From Clytia hemisphaerica (Eukaryota > Cnidaria > Hydrozoa > Leptothecata > Clytiidae): a stretch of 64,000 bases of DNA. The notes beneath the pieces were generated by a model that was not told where the DNA came from, did no database searches, and saw nothing but the letters and a program-made list of their open reading frames with translations. Shown here one piece after another: positions 24,226-37,200 of the stretch. The DNA lies in assembly GCA_902728285.1 (NCBI GenBank), contig CACVBU010000821.1, positions 731,450 through 795,449 of the forward strand. Direction: 5' to 3'. Numbering within the stretch: the first letter of the stretch is position 1; each line of letters begins with the position of its first letter. Both the position numbers and the translations under genes were made by a program.

Positions 24226-24303
24226 ATGGTGAAAGATAGACCTCCACTGCCATCAAAGAATATAATGGAAGATGATGCAATGTATGCATCCATTCAAGAC
24301 ATG
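24226..24303 (+). CDS. Candidate alternative first coding exon of CEP89
   Basis: ATG in good context (GATTATGG) opens 26 codons (MVKDRPPLPSKN, then DDAMYASIQDM) that end at a consensus donor, ATG|GTAAGA, phase 0. A phase-0 end joins in frame to the CEP89 exon starting at 26143, skipping the 25227-26079 exon. It cannot join 25227 in frame, because TAA lies just upstream of that ATG. The segment is short, so it could be chance. Confidence 0.35.
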
Positions 24304-25226
24304 GTAAGAACACTTTCCTTAATAAAAACCTGATATCTGATTTTACGCCTGGGATGAAGTTGACGTGTCCATACATAGTCTGCAGTAATGATTAAGAATT
24401 TTTTTTCATCTTTTATTTTGGCCAACACCTTCAAAACAGATAGATTTATGCTCCTTTATTAGGCGAGCAAACCAGTCTTTTTTCTGAATATTATAAATTT
24501 TTGTTGTAATCCCTTTGACAAAATGAGCAGCTCACAGTTTCTAGTCTTGACATTTCTTTTTCAATCAGTTCAATTCAGAATGAAAATGTAATAGTTTTCA
24601 CAAACATATTCTTTCTTTCAAGTCAAATTCTAATGAATGGTATATGAATTCATTTTTGAATTGCATTGAATAGATTTCACATTTTATTTGATTTTCAAGA
24701 TTTATGAATAGATATTTTGAATGTTTTGTATTCAGGATTCTATAATGCACAGTCCTAACATCAATAATGAATGATCTCAATTTGCAGACAGAGTGAAGAA
24801 GGTAGTGCAGCATGTCAATATGCAGTGATTTTGTTAGCTTTGAATCAGAAACATTACTTATATGAGCGAATTGTTTTGTATTTTCTGGAACATTGAATCA
24901 TACTTTCGTTACTTGGAATATTTGATTGGGAGAAATTGACAAGTGTATGTTGCAGACATTATGTTTCTGGTTCCTTTGATCGATTATTGATCATTTTGTT
25001 GCTCATTTTTTTGGAAAGTTGTATATTAGTGATATACTGCTAGACAGTTTGATTCAACTGAAGATTTTGGTTTTTGAAAAGAAATTTGTGACATCTTAAC
25101 CAAATAGTAATTTTGATTTGTAAATTGTAATCTATACAAAAATCAAATCTTGACGTTTTTTGGTCAAACAAATTGAGTCATCAACAATCAACAACTTTAT
25201 TTGGGAGGAGCAATATAATATAAACA

Positions 25227-28200
25227 ATGGCAGCAGCACGAGGTGCAATGCGGCGAATGAAAGAGGAAAAGGAAAGAAAGGAAAAAGAAGAAGAAGCATT
25301 GGATGGTGGAAAAAAGAAAAAGAAAAGCAGCTTCAGAAACAGTTTCAAGAAGAAGGATAAAGACAAAAAACCACCAAAAACAAAAGAACAAATTGAAAAA
25401 GCTTTAGCAAAATCGAAAGGCATAGAAATGCCATCACCAGAGAAACCGAAAAAATCGTTAGCTGATATTTTAGGTGAATTGAAAAAAGAGAAAGCTAAAT
25501 CAGAGGGAAAAGTTCAATCGCCAGATCAAGAACCTTTGATGGTTAAAAATGCTGGCAAATTAACTCCAAGTCAAGGTACACCGAATGTAGAGCAATCAAA
25601 AAAATCTAGTGCAACTGTAGTTCCAAGAGATTCCATGAAAAGTAATAAAAGTGATGGTTTTTTATCTCCAAGTCCGATATTGAATTCTCGTATTAACAGT
25701 ACTGGGAATGTGAAAAAATCATCAAATCCAATGATTAGAGTATCTAAAACTCCTACAACTCCTCAAAGAAGTTCCAGTTTGGATAATCGAGATTTGATCC
25801 CACAACGAGAACGTGATCTCGATAACCAATCAGTACAACGTTCTCAGAGTCAACGTATCGAGCGTAACCATAGCAACGGTAGTCAGAATCGACCAATGAG
25901 TCAACAGCAAGTACAGCGAAATGAAAGTCAGAAAAGTTATTATTCGCATGGAAGTGGTTTTAGTTTTAACGGAGATGAATGGACACCAAGGGAACCAGAG
26001 ATTCGGAGTCGTTTTGATAGCTTTGTTGATGACGATGATGATTTTGTTCAGCAAGGAAACAAGAACAAAAGAAACAACTGTAAGTTCCATTTTAATTCCC
26101 ATACTAATCCCTATGTTTCTCTCTTCTTCTGTCTCGTTTCAGAAAATTTCACCTAGGCGATCTACGGGTAATCCTGGTAAAACCAAGTCACAAAAGACGT
26201 CGAATTTTGAAATTCCAACTAATAGCACAAGGAATAACAAATCCTCCAAAACCGAACACGATAATGCCTCACCTAGGAGATCGTCTAAAGGTGTTGGCAA
26301 GAATCAATATTTGACAACGGATAAAAACAACAACAGATCCTTCCAAAGATTGAACGATATTGCTCTCAATGATGATCCAATCTCCGAAGGCGAAGTCGTT
26401 ATGCAACAAAGACAATTACAAACACCTGATAATGAACTATTATCAACAAACACTAGTTTAGTCTATGCCTCAAATGAAAGCTTGGATCGAGACTATCTAG
26501 CAGATCGCGCGAAATCAATGGAAGATCTTTACGCAACAGTTAACAAACGAAACCTAAAATCCCCAATCAACAACACTAACCAGAATCTAATTACATCCTT
26601 GAATAGTACCATTACAGCATCAAACTTCATAACCTCTGAAAAATTAATGGAAAAACTAGAGAAATCGAAAAAGAATCAGAATACTACTCATTATCACCAA
26701 CAACTGAATAATTCAGATTCGAAACCAAGAAAATCAGCTTTAAAGAAATCACCACGGAATCAACAACAACCAACTAAAAGACAACTCGATTTAAATGACC
26801 AATCTTCACAAACATTTGTTAGTAATCAAGTATTCTCCAACACATCGCCAAGACGAACACCAGATAGATCTCCAGAAAGATCACCATCTAGAGATTCGTA
26901 CACTCAAGTCAACATCCCTTTCACCACATTTGATATAACCTCCAATAAAGCACCAAGGAAAGCTAACTCTTCCCATAACACAAGCTTCGATACTGAACAC
27001 TTATTCAATCACCAACAACCTTCAGAATCACCAAGACATCAACCGAACAACACTAGCAGCAAAGTCGAAGAATATGATAACCTTCATCAATCTTATTTGT
27101 TTTATCTTTCCAAAGCAGTAGATACTTTGTCTCTCATGATGTCAGTAGGTATTAAGCCAAATCTTAGAGTTTTTTGACACTTCATTCTTATATGGTATTA
27201 TATCACCTATATTGATCGTCACTGAATTGCTAAAGTGTATCAGTTCTTGAAAATTCTTGAAAACATGAAAATAAGAAACAGGCAACCAAAACTAGTGCCA
27301 CTTTTTACAGTTTTTAAACTACCTGAAGGGAACGGATTTTCTTCGAAATTAATCAATTTCTCGTTTTTGAGTGTAAGTAACGCCAAAGCCACTTCTGGAT
27401 AATTAAGATTACCGTAAGATGGCTTTTCATTCATGGGGAAACATACCTGGCGCCGGGGAAAAGTTGGTCATGTATGCATAGACAACAGATAACGATTCTG
27501 AGACTGATTGTCCAGCCAATTGAAGCAAATTTTGTACCTACCCTGAGTGTTGATCTTTTCGCTAAAGTGTAAACTGCGAATAGGAAAGATTCCCCGGGAA
27601 AGTTTAGCCATCATACGGTACCTAATGTTGCCCATCTTAATGTGTTATGATCATAATTTATAAAGTCCGAACGGCTAGATGGAGTGCTTTTGCTGAAAAG
27701 TGTTCCAAGGTTAGGTAGGAAATCCTACCCAGGTCACGTGACATTACAAAAGAATTCCAGCACTTGACCAATAAAAAGCTTCGCGGGTTTTTGAAAACAA
27801 TAGCAGCAGTATTTTTTGCAATATTCATTTTTTTTTTTTTGCTAAGAAGAGCTTAAAGCACGACATCTAGCCCTTCGGGCTTTATAAATCTATGGTTATG
27901 ATATCCACGTTTTCTAAATAGTGTCTATGTACTGATATATTTTTCTTCTCAGCTTATTCACCACATCACAGGTTGAACGGTATCAAAAACATGAAAGTTA
28001 TTCGTGGCATCATTAGAGATAACGAGGTAACCAGTGAATTTTATACAATGTTTCTATAAAAATGATGAACTCTCGTGGATAAATGCATGTTTTCGCCTGA
28101 ATAATGCCTTCTTTTAAATAATTTATATATTTTGATTTTTAAAACTGACAGAATCACGTCGTGCGAATATCAGATAATATACTAGGAGATACATACTCTG

Positions 28201-31200
28201 TATCAGAGTGTTTCCACTCCCCTCTCTCACCCGCACTCCATCACAGCGGTCGGTTTGAAAAGTATCAAATCAGAAAAAGACAATGACAACAGACCCTATC
28301 TATTGCAATGAATTTTGAAATTAGCCGAAGATGTCGGATCTGTGTACAGACTAGGAGATACATCGAGTGATAACATTTGTTTTTTTTTGTAAATACTGTT
28401 ATGAAAAAAAAATACTCTTTTCATTTTAACAAAATGAAGTCAACATAAAGTGGTACACTGGATGGTAAATCTAAATTTCAAACAAATAACCCTTATAAAT
28501 TACATTTTCAGATATTGCAAGAACAATTAGTGGACAGTAGTACTGTTGCCGCCCCTTCCACCATCATTGATGATCCGCCCTCCGCCCTCATGGAAAATTC
28601 AAAATTGGATCAAATACGTCAACCTTATTATAATCAAGTCTTGCAAAAACGTATTCAAACGCTGGATGCAGATCGGGAAGTGTTACGACAATTAAATAAA
28701 GCCTTAGTTGAGGAGAATCAAAATTTGAAATTGAAAAATCAATCACAAATCAATAAAAGCCAAGACTTGAACGGTATGGTTGATTTTTTTTAGAATTATT
28801 ATTTACTTCTTTTATTTTGAATTTTTACTGAACTGTTAGCGTTTCAATATGTTTTCAATAATTATATTGAGATAAGAGGAAAAAAATAACAGTCGACGCT
28901 TTTTGGAAATCTTCAAGAAAACAAGATTTCCTTCGAAAGATATTCGAACGGTTGATTTTTTTCTTACCTATGTTTTAGTTTGAATTACTAAGATTCTCAG
29001 AAAAAATAAAGGTTCGAATAAGAGAGTTGACTACCATTAGTTATTTTCACGATTCTAGATTCGTCTTCTCCTCGCCCGAGAGACGCAAAAACATCTACGC
29101 CCACAATACAAACATCCTTTTACGCCCAAACGCCCCAAGATTCAAAAATGAAAAATGAAATTGAAGCGCTGAAGAACCAAGTGACGTCATTAAATGAAGA
29201 TTTGTTAGATTACAAGAAACAATCGGTTCTTGCTACTGAAACTTTGAACGGTAGTTACATGGAACCAACCCTTAACCTTTACAATAAGGTATAGCTCTAA
29301 ATTTACCGATCTACTACTTGACTGTATTGGGCTTTACATTAGGCTGCACGCACCATTGACTTCCAAGCCCGAAGGGCTAGACTCGAGACTCCTGGATGGG
29401 AAAGGAAGTACTTATTTCCCATCCAGAACGCTCGTGCGTGGTTTTTACACAAACGCTGGATTGAAAGTAAAATCTATCGCTAGAAAAATCCAGTCCTCAA
29501 AAACAAAGGAACCGCTAGGTACAATTCTTCGTCAAGATTGCGGCGCGTTCTATGCGTGTTCTGGATGGGAAATAAGTGGCTTTACTTTTTGTTGCCTGGG
29601 AAAGGTTAGCAATTCTACTCTAGGCCTTTGGGTTTTAAACTCAATGGCACGCACTCCCTCTGATATGTTTTGATATAGAGGATACGTATCGTATATAAAA
29701 TTCCAGTCCGAGATCCGTCTTTGCGTTTTTGAGGGGTATATTTTACCGAACAGGCTAAGTAAGCTTTACATTTTATGTGTTTCTTTGCTCGAAAAACGAA
29801 GAAGAGTCATTATCAGTCATTAGTCAGGAGCATAAATGACGATATCCTTCATAACGTCATGAACTCTAAATTGTTTTTCTTTTAGCGCTCCCTGTCACCA
29901 GCTTTCCCCATATTAAGACGATCTGGTAAAGGAACAGTTCCCTACGAACAATGGTAATTATAATTGTGTATTTCGTATTTTATATTAAATTTGCTCTTGA
30001 AGCCTGGTTTTTTAAACAAAAAAATGATTTCTTGAGCCTTCTCTGGGACCAGATGGAGTTTTTCCAAGCTCTTATTTGATTTAGTTGGTCGTTAACCAGT
30101 AAAACAATTTTGTTACTTTTTCTAAAGAACGCGTCATTTTTTTTACTTCAAATGACCAATTATTAAAGTATCTTATAAAAACTCCATCTCGTCTGCCTTC
30201 TCTGAGACTGCATGTTATAACTATATTCTTCTTTTCTCAGGGAAAGTTTATGTGAACAATCCAAGTTGGTCTTAGAAGAAAACCAATTACTATCAGATCA
30301 AAAAGCATTGTACAAGAAAACCATCAACGATTTAAGTACAAATTATCAAGCAGAAGGTTCGGAGACTTTCATTATCCTTTATACCTAACGTACTGATAAA
30401 TTGCCTGTACCAGACGACCACGGCTTTTTCCTCGACACCGTTCAGAGTGATAAAAAAATCGCATGTCGAGATGGAGAGGCTAACTGATAAACTGAGCACG
30501 GAGGTCTATTTAAGAGGATTGGAAACAGGGAGATGAAATAAGGCACACGCAATGTCTTACACCTTTTTGTATAAGAACGAACTCTATAAGAACATATAAG
30601 GTCTTATGGACTCTCTATTGACTCATTTTAAGAGCATTCTTAGGCTTCAAACTCAAAAAGTTAAGAATATTCGAAGGCTTCAAAATTTTTGGATGTTCTA
30701 ATAAAGAAAAACTTGTAGTCATGGACCGCCATATTTACATATAAAGCTGTGTTGAATGGTACAAGCAAAATGTAAAATTTGTTTAGTAGGTGTTTGTATC
30801 AAGATTCTCTTTACATCTCTCTCTTACTTAGTGAGCCGTCTGACGGCCAAACTGAACAGCGCCACACGTCATAAAAAGACCGTCGAACAAGAACTTTCGG
30901 AGAAAGAATGCGAACTTACTCTTCTTCAAGACAGATATGCAAATTTGAACGAGCGTGTTGAACGAAGTGTGGAGATAGTTGAACACGAAACTAAACTAGA
31001 AAGAATCCATAAGTAAGTAAAAATCAGACCTTTTGTTATCTCTCGGTTACGGGCATCAGCGGTTCTATTACAAATAGAGAGTTCATGTATCTACCCTTTT
31101 GACGGCAGTGGTTTGACTGAGGAGATTTGGAACAGCTCACAGTTCTAACCTACAATCCGAGGACGGTAAAAGAACTGATTTACCTTCGTCCTCAGTCAAT

Positions 31201-34200
31201 CAGTCAGTCAGGATCTAGACAAATCAGAAACTAACGATCTCCGTCGTAGAAAACCACATATACATAAACTCGCTAATTACTGCATTTTTATCGAGCATAA
31301 ATTATAACTAAACTTGTTTGAACTTTATATTGATTTCGTGCTCATTATACGTTATAGTTAAAATATTTTTCGTATTAAAAAAAATGGCTACATTGCAAAA
31401 CTTTTTAGCGAGGAGTTCCTTAGTCTAATAAAATTTCCTGTTTCTTTTTCCTGTAGAAATTATATGAACGAAATCAACAATTTGAAAGTGGATATCGATG
31501 ACCTTTCTTCCAAACTTGAGGTAAGATCCTATTCATTTGTATGAGAGAAGCCCTTTTTAGGGGAGCTCGCCATAGTCTATCGCTTTTGAAATAATGGTCA
31601 ATTGGATAGAATTTCTTAATAATAGTCAAGTTAAAAAGGAGTTTTGGATTGAGTATTTTTGCTGGTATATAGACATAAAAAAGTGCTATTATGATATTTC
31701 TCCGCTCAATTCATAGTTTACTATTTGATTTTGATCATTTTGATCATCTTTCACTTATATATCTTTTTCAGGCTGTCAATACCGAAAAATCGAAATTAGC
31801 TATCCAAGTAACAGGTAATTAATATTAAATCTTGAATTCTTTTAGTATCCCCTTGGTACAAAGTTTGCAGGGTGATGGGTATGTGTTTCAGGGGAGTTTT
31901 GACACTCTTACAGATTGGCAAAAACAGGAATAAGCCGAATTGTTTCATTTTCAGGAACTACTTGATTTCAAGAGATTTTGAGTTTTAAGGAAATCGATTC
32001 GTTCAATGAGGTTTTTCAAATCTAAGTTGAAAGAATCGGTTTTGTGTTTAGAGTGTACTTGATTTTGATTAATCCTGCTAGCGATTTAAGCCTCGTTTAA
32101 GCAACAACTATCTATTATCGTTTTCTGTTTGCAGATCTAACCGCCACAAACAGCCGTTTAACTTTGGAATTGAAGTTAGCTGACAAAAATCTAAGGTAAG
32201 CTCTTCCATACTTCATTTTTCAAAAGCTTAATTCGTTTTTTTTTTTGACATTGTTGTCTAGAACATGCCTTAAGTCTTTCTGAAGCTAATAATGAGTGAT
32301 AACGAAACTTTATTGATCTGTGTCAATGGAGTCCTGCTCCCTTCCTTTAATGTAGCTTAGAAGTTGAGGAAATAAGAAAATAACAGTCTAACTGTTGTAC
32401 TTCCGAGTTCAAAAATAGTATTATTGATTGTACATATTCTTTTGAAAAAAAAGATTGTTTTTAGGGCCTGTGACAAGCTTATCGTAAAATCTACAATTGA
32501 ATCTGTTCTTTAGTATAAAAATGCTAAACTAAAGTAAGTAAGTCTTCGGCCGCAGTCGGAGGTGACCCTAAGGCTCCTTTTTCGATAGTTATCTACCCGA
32601 AGGTAGGGGAGGACACCACTCTTTCTCCCTGGATTGCTCCACTTACCCTTGATCCTTCTGTTAATTGCTGAGCATCAAGCAGAGAGGCATCAAGTACCAT
32701 TTTGAGAATCTTTGATATAACCTGGCTGGGGGTTGAACCAACACAATGAGCACCGTAGCTGGATGCTCAACCACTGCACTATGGTATTTTTCTCTTCAGG
32801 CGTTCTGACAAACGTTTACACTATTGCATGAATGAACTTCAAACTTTGGCTCAACAAGAATCGACAACCAAAGGAACTCTTTCTGAAGTCTTAAAGCTCG
32901 TAAGTTTCTTTTTCTTAAAATGTCTAATTGTATTACAAGTAGAATATCTGAAATTTGAAATGCTTTGAAGGAATTTTTTTTTTTTCGTTTTGAAACATTT
33001 GGACAATTAATTATTAAAGTCTGTCCAGATATAATTGGCAGTGGAAACAAGAATGCCTGTAACTTTTGATAGTCAAATATAATTATGGAAACTTTTTTTG
33101 CTTGTTTCAGAGAATCAAAAGCGCTATATTTGAATGTATTTTTGGTTGAAAAATTCGCGATTTCTAGCGGTTAAATTTGCGATTGTAAAAATTGAGCTTT
33201 TTCTCTACTTATGCTATAACGTTCATTTTTACACCAGTGGTAGTTCAACCTTAGGTTAAGAATTTTGCTAAATTTCAAGGCGAACAGAAAAGTCCTCCGG
33301 AAGATATGGGACCCGAAATACCCCTTAGTAGCACTTTTCTGTGAAATATCGAATCTCCAACTTATTACTGAAAACGGGGGTTATGTTATCTTTTTTGAAC
33401 AGTGCAATTAAAAGTTGGAAAGTGTTGAGTGTTGGTGCATTGGTATTATTGGTATCATTGATTATTTCGAAACGAAGTGTAAATCACAGTATAATTGTTT
33501 TTATGGAAAAGATAAGCATGAACTTATATTGCCTTTGCTATTTTTAAGTCATTAAAGAACTTTGCTAATTCCCAAAACACTAAACACAGTTTGGCTATGA
33601 GGTCATTAAAGAGATCGTAACATGTGTTATGATCGAAAAACTGTTTTATCATGTCATTACCCCTGTTTTTAGTAATAAGTTGGAGATTTGATATTTCACA
33701 GAAAAGTGCTACTGAGGGGTATTTCGGGTCCCATATCTTCCGAAGGACTTTTCTGTTCGCCTTGAAATTTAACAAACTTCTTAACCTAAGGTTGAACTAC
33801 CACTGGTGTAAAAATAAATGTTACAGCATAAGTAGAAAAAAAGCTCAATTTTAGCAATCGCAAATTTAACCGCTAAAAATCGCGAATTTTTCAACCAAAA
33901 ATACATTCAAATATAGCGCTTAGATTCTCTGAAACAAGCAAAAAAAAATTCCATAATTATATTTGACTATCAAAAGTTACAGGCATTCTTGTTTCCACTG
34001 CCAATTATATCTGGACAGACTTTAGTTTTGATTCGCCAAGCATTAGTCTTAAGATTTTTAACGAAAATCAACTCTAATTGTCTCCCTAGAGAGCGCTCAA
34101 GGTATAAGAGGTGTCTATGTTATCGGAACCTTGGAAATGAAGACATACTTTCGAAATAGCTCAACTAAACAGAAACTTCATGAAAAAGCAATCTTAGGAA

Positions 34201-37200
34201 AAAAGTATTTTCGAATATAACTAAAAAATTCAATATTTGAAATATTTCTGAGTGAAGTCTTTTATAATGATGTCCGTGTATAGCATATTATTACATTGCC
34301 AGCCATAACAAACTTGACTGTAATAGTCAGATATAATATTCCTTCACTTAATAACAACACGGCAAAGCTAGCCTTAATCTGGATGTAAAAGATCCTGCAA
34401 AAGGGATAAATCTTGTCCAAGATGAGCTCCCACCTTTCCCTTCGAGTTTGTTTATTTTTTTCTGAACTTTGTTTTTCTCGGCTCGTTTATCTTTCAATTT
34501 CTTCATCACCTCACGGTGGCGTTTAGCTAGCTTAAAAACCTGTTGTTTTTGTCTCTCAATCTCCTCTTGTAGACTGGTCGCCTCCTCTTGATAAATGGTT
34601 ATTTTCTCGTCTATTTTTTCGACTTTTTCTTTGAGTTGGCCCAACTTTTTCTCTTCTTTGCTAACGAAAACTTCATCCTCTTCAGGATCATCTAGGAGAG
34701 CTTCTTTTGAGGCTTCCTCTTGGATATCACCCAAATGTGAGCTTATTCTACTTCGCCTTCGTTCCGTATCTAACAAATTCCGTAAAGCAGTAGCCTTTTC
34801 CGGTTTAATGGTATTCGACATGTTCAAGATTTCAAGAGGTCGAACACCAACTTCATTTTGAATCTTAGAATCTGCTCCAAACCCCAAGAGCATTTGAACG
34901 ACGTGGACTTCTCCATTCATTACCGCTATATGTAATACGGTGTTTCCGTCTTTATCCGTAATATCCGGACTGATTCCTTTCGTCAAAGCAGCATTTATGA
35001 TTCCGGTATTCCCGATTTCCGCTGCTAAATGTAGAGCTGTTCGTTTATCATCGAAAATCGGGTTCGCTCCTTTCTCAATCAAAAACTCAGCTGTTTGAAG
35101 TTGTTTAAAATCCATGGCGAGTTGTAAGGGTGTGGCGCCTTTCCCGTCCGTTTGGTGGATATTGATTCCGGGCGCTTGTAAAATAATCTCGCAAATCTCC
35201 TTACGGCCCGATAGAGCCGCCCTACATAATATGGTTGTAGGTTCTCCATAATTTGATAGTTCGATTTGTTTATTAAAGTCTTTGAGACGTGAAAAATTAG
35301 ATTTAAACGAAGGGATGTCGTTAGCATCGATGGCTTCCAAGGTTACGATGTAGCGCCGTCTGTCAGCACCTATTGAAATACGCCTCATGATTGGTTAAGA
35401 TTTCTATTGTCGAATCTGTGAAAGAAGTCTCCAAAGTAATATAAAATCTTGAACTATTTACAGTTTCGAGTGCTTTTTTTACGAAACTCTATATTTCAAT
35501 CAGACGAACGATTGTATGTGCAAAGCTGACTCAAAGAAATAAGTTGCAATCTCGCTCTTAACATTTTATCAACCCACATCTGTTTAAATCAGAGCTCTCT
35601 ATACAGACATGTGTCTTTAATGGCTAACAGTAGTTAACAAAGTAAGAGCTCGGTGGGCTGACTGTTTCGCAAAAAAACCTATCGAGGATAAGAGAGTGGT
35701 TTATTTATCTTTCATCACAGATTTAAACTGTGGTTTAAGAATTACACCTTAACTTCTTACTCCAATAGACCTTATCGGAGTTATTTTTTTTAATCGTCAG
35801 CCGTGCAAAATTACTCGAATCTGATTGGTTTAGAGGAGTGCGATTAATCGTTAATTGCACTATTACCACTTTTTGCACTCTTCGGCGGGGGGACACTTTT
35901 GTCCCCTTATTCTTTTCTCTCCCAAGTCCTGTGTCAGAGATTTTTTTTTACTATATAATAAAAAACAAAGACATTTTTTTTCTTCAATATAAAAAAGAAC
36001 AAAGAAATGTTACGTTACAATAGCTTCTTTTAATTGAAAACAAAGAAAAATTACACTGCAATGTTTTCTTTTTAAACAAAAGAAAAAAAGGAGGTTTTCG
36101 AATGTTTACAAAAAAACCTATGATTTACTAATGATTATTTACTGACGATTACCTCGGAATCGTATGTTTTGTCGTGCAATTAACGATTAATCACTCGTAA
36201 CAAAGGAGAAAATACCGTAATTTGCACTCGTCCTTCGGACTCGTGCAAATTACTCTTTTCTCCTTTGTTACTCGTGATTAATCGTTAATTGCACTCCAAA
36301 CCATACGATTACTAGTACTAAGCGATTGTTTTGGGGGTATTACAATATAATAGTGAGAGCTACAATGTTCTTCGTGTGCACAGACTTGTTAAAAGCAAAC
36401 TAACTTTTTTAAATGATCAATTAGGTCTATAAGATCACAAAAACAAGTGGTGAGAAAAATTTTGACCATTTTGCTGGTCCTCATGTGACGTCATCACTTT
36501 TGCTGGGGCTTAAAAATGAAAGTGAAAATTAGAAGCTCATATATGGCTCAAATGAAAGATATTTATCCAAGGATTCCAAAAAATATCACAACATATACCT
36601 GAAAATCAATATTTGAGAAGCTATGAAGGAAAATAGCTCAAAAATGACGTCATCGATGACGACGTCATCGGTAATTAAAAAATCGTCGAAATCGAAAAAT
36701 TTTTGTTTCATTTGAAAGAGGACCTGCTTGGGAACAAAAAATATTACTACTGAAAACCTTGAATTTCACTTGATAGGAAATTATTCTGTGAAATGCGTTT
36801 GACTTGACTCTCAAGCTTTTTAAAGATTCCTGGGCGTGCCCGAAGCTAACCTTTCACAGGCAAATTTAATGAATTACAAATTTGCTGACAGGGGCTTTTA
36901 AGGAGTAATTCAGATTTTTTTGTAGTAATATTTTTTGTTCACTAGATGGTCCTCTTTCAAACGAAACGAAAATTTTTCGATTTCGACGATTTTTTTATTG
37001 TCGATGACGTCATCGATGACGTCATTTTTCAAGCTATTTTCCTTCATAGCTTCTCAAATATTGATTTTCAGGTATATGTTGTGATATTTTTTGGAATCCT
37101 TGGATAAATATCTTTCATTTGAGCCATATATGAGCTTCTAATTTTCACTTTCATTTTCAAGCCCCAGCAAAAGTGATGACGTCACATGGGGACCAGCAAA

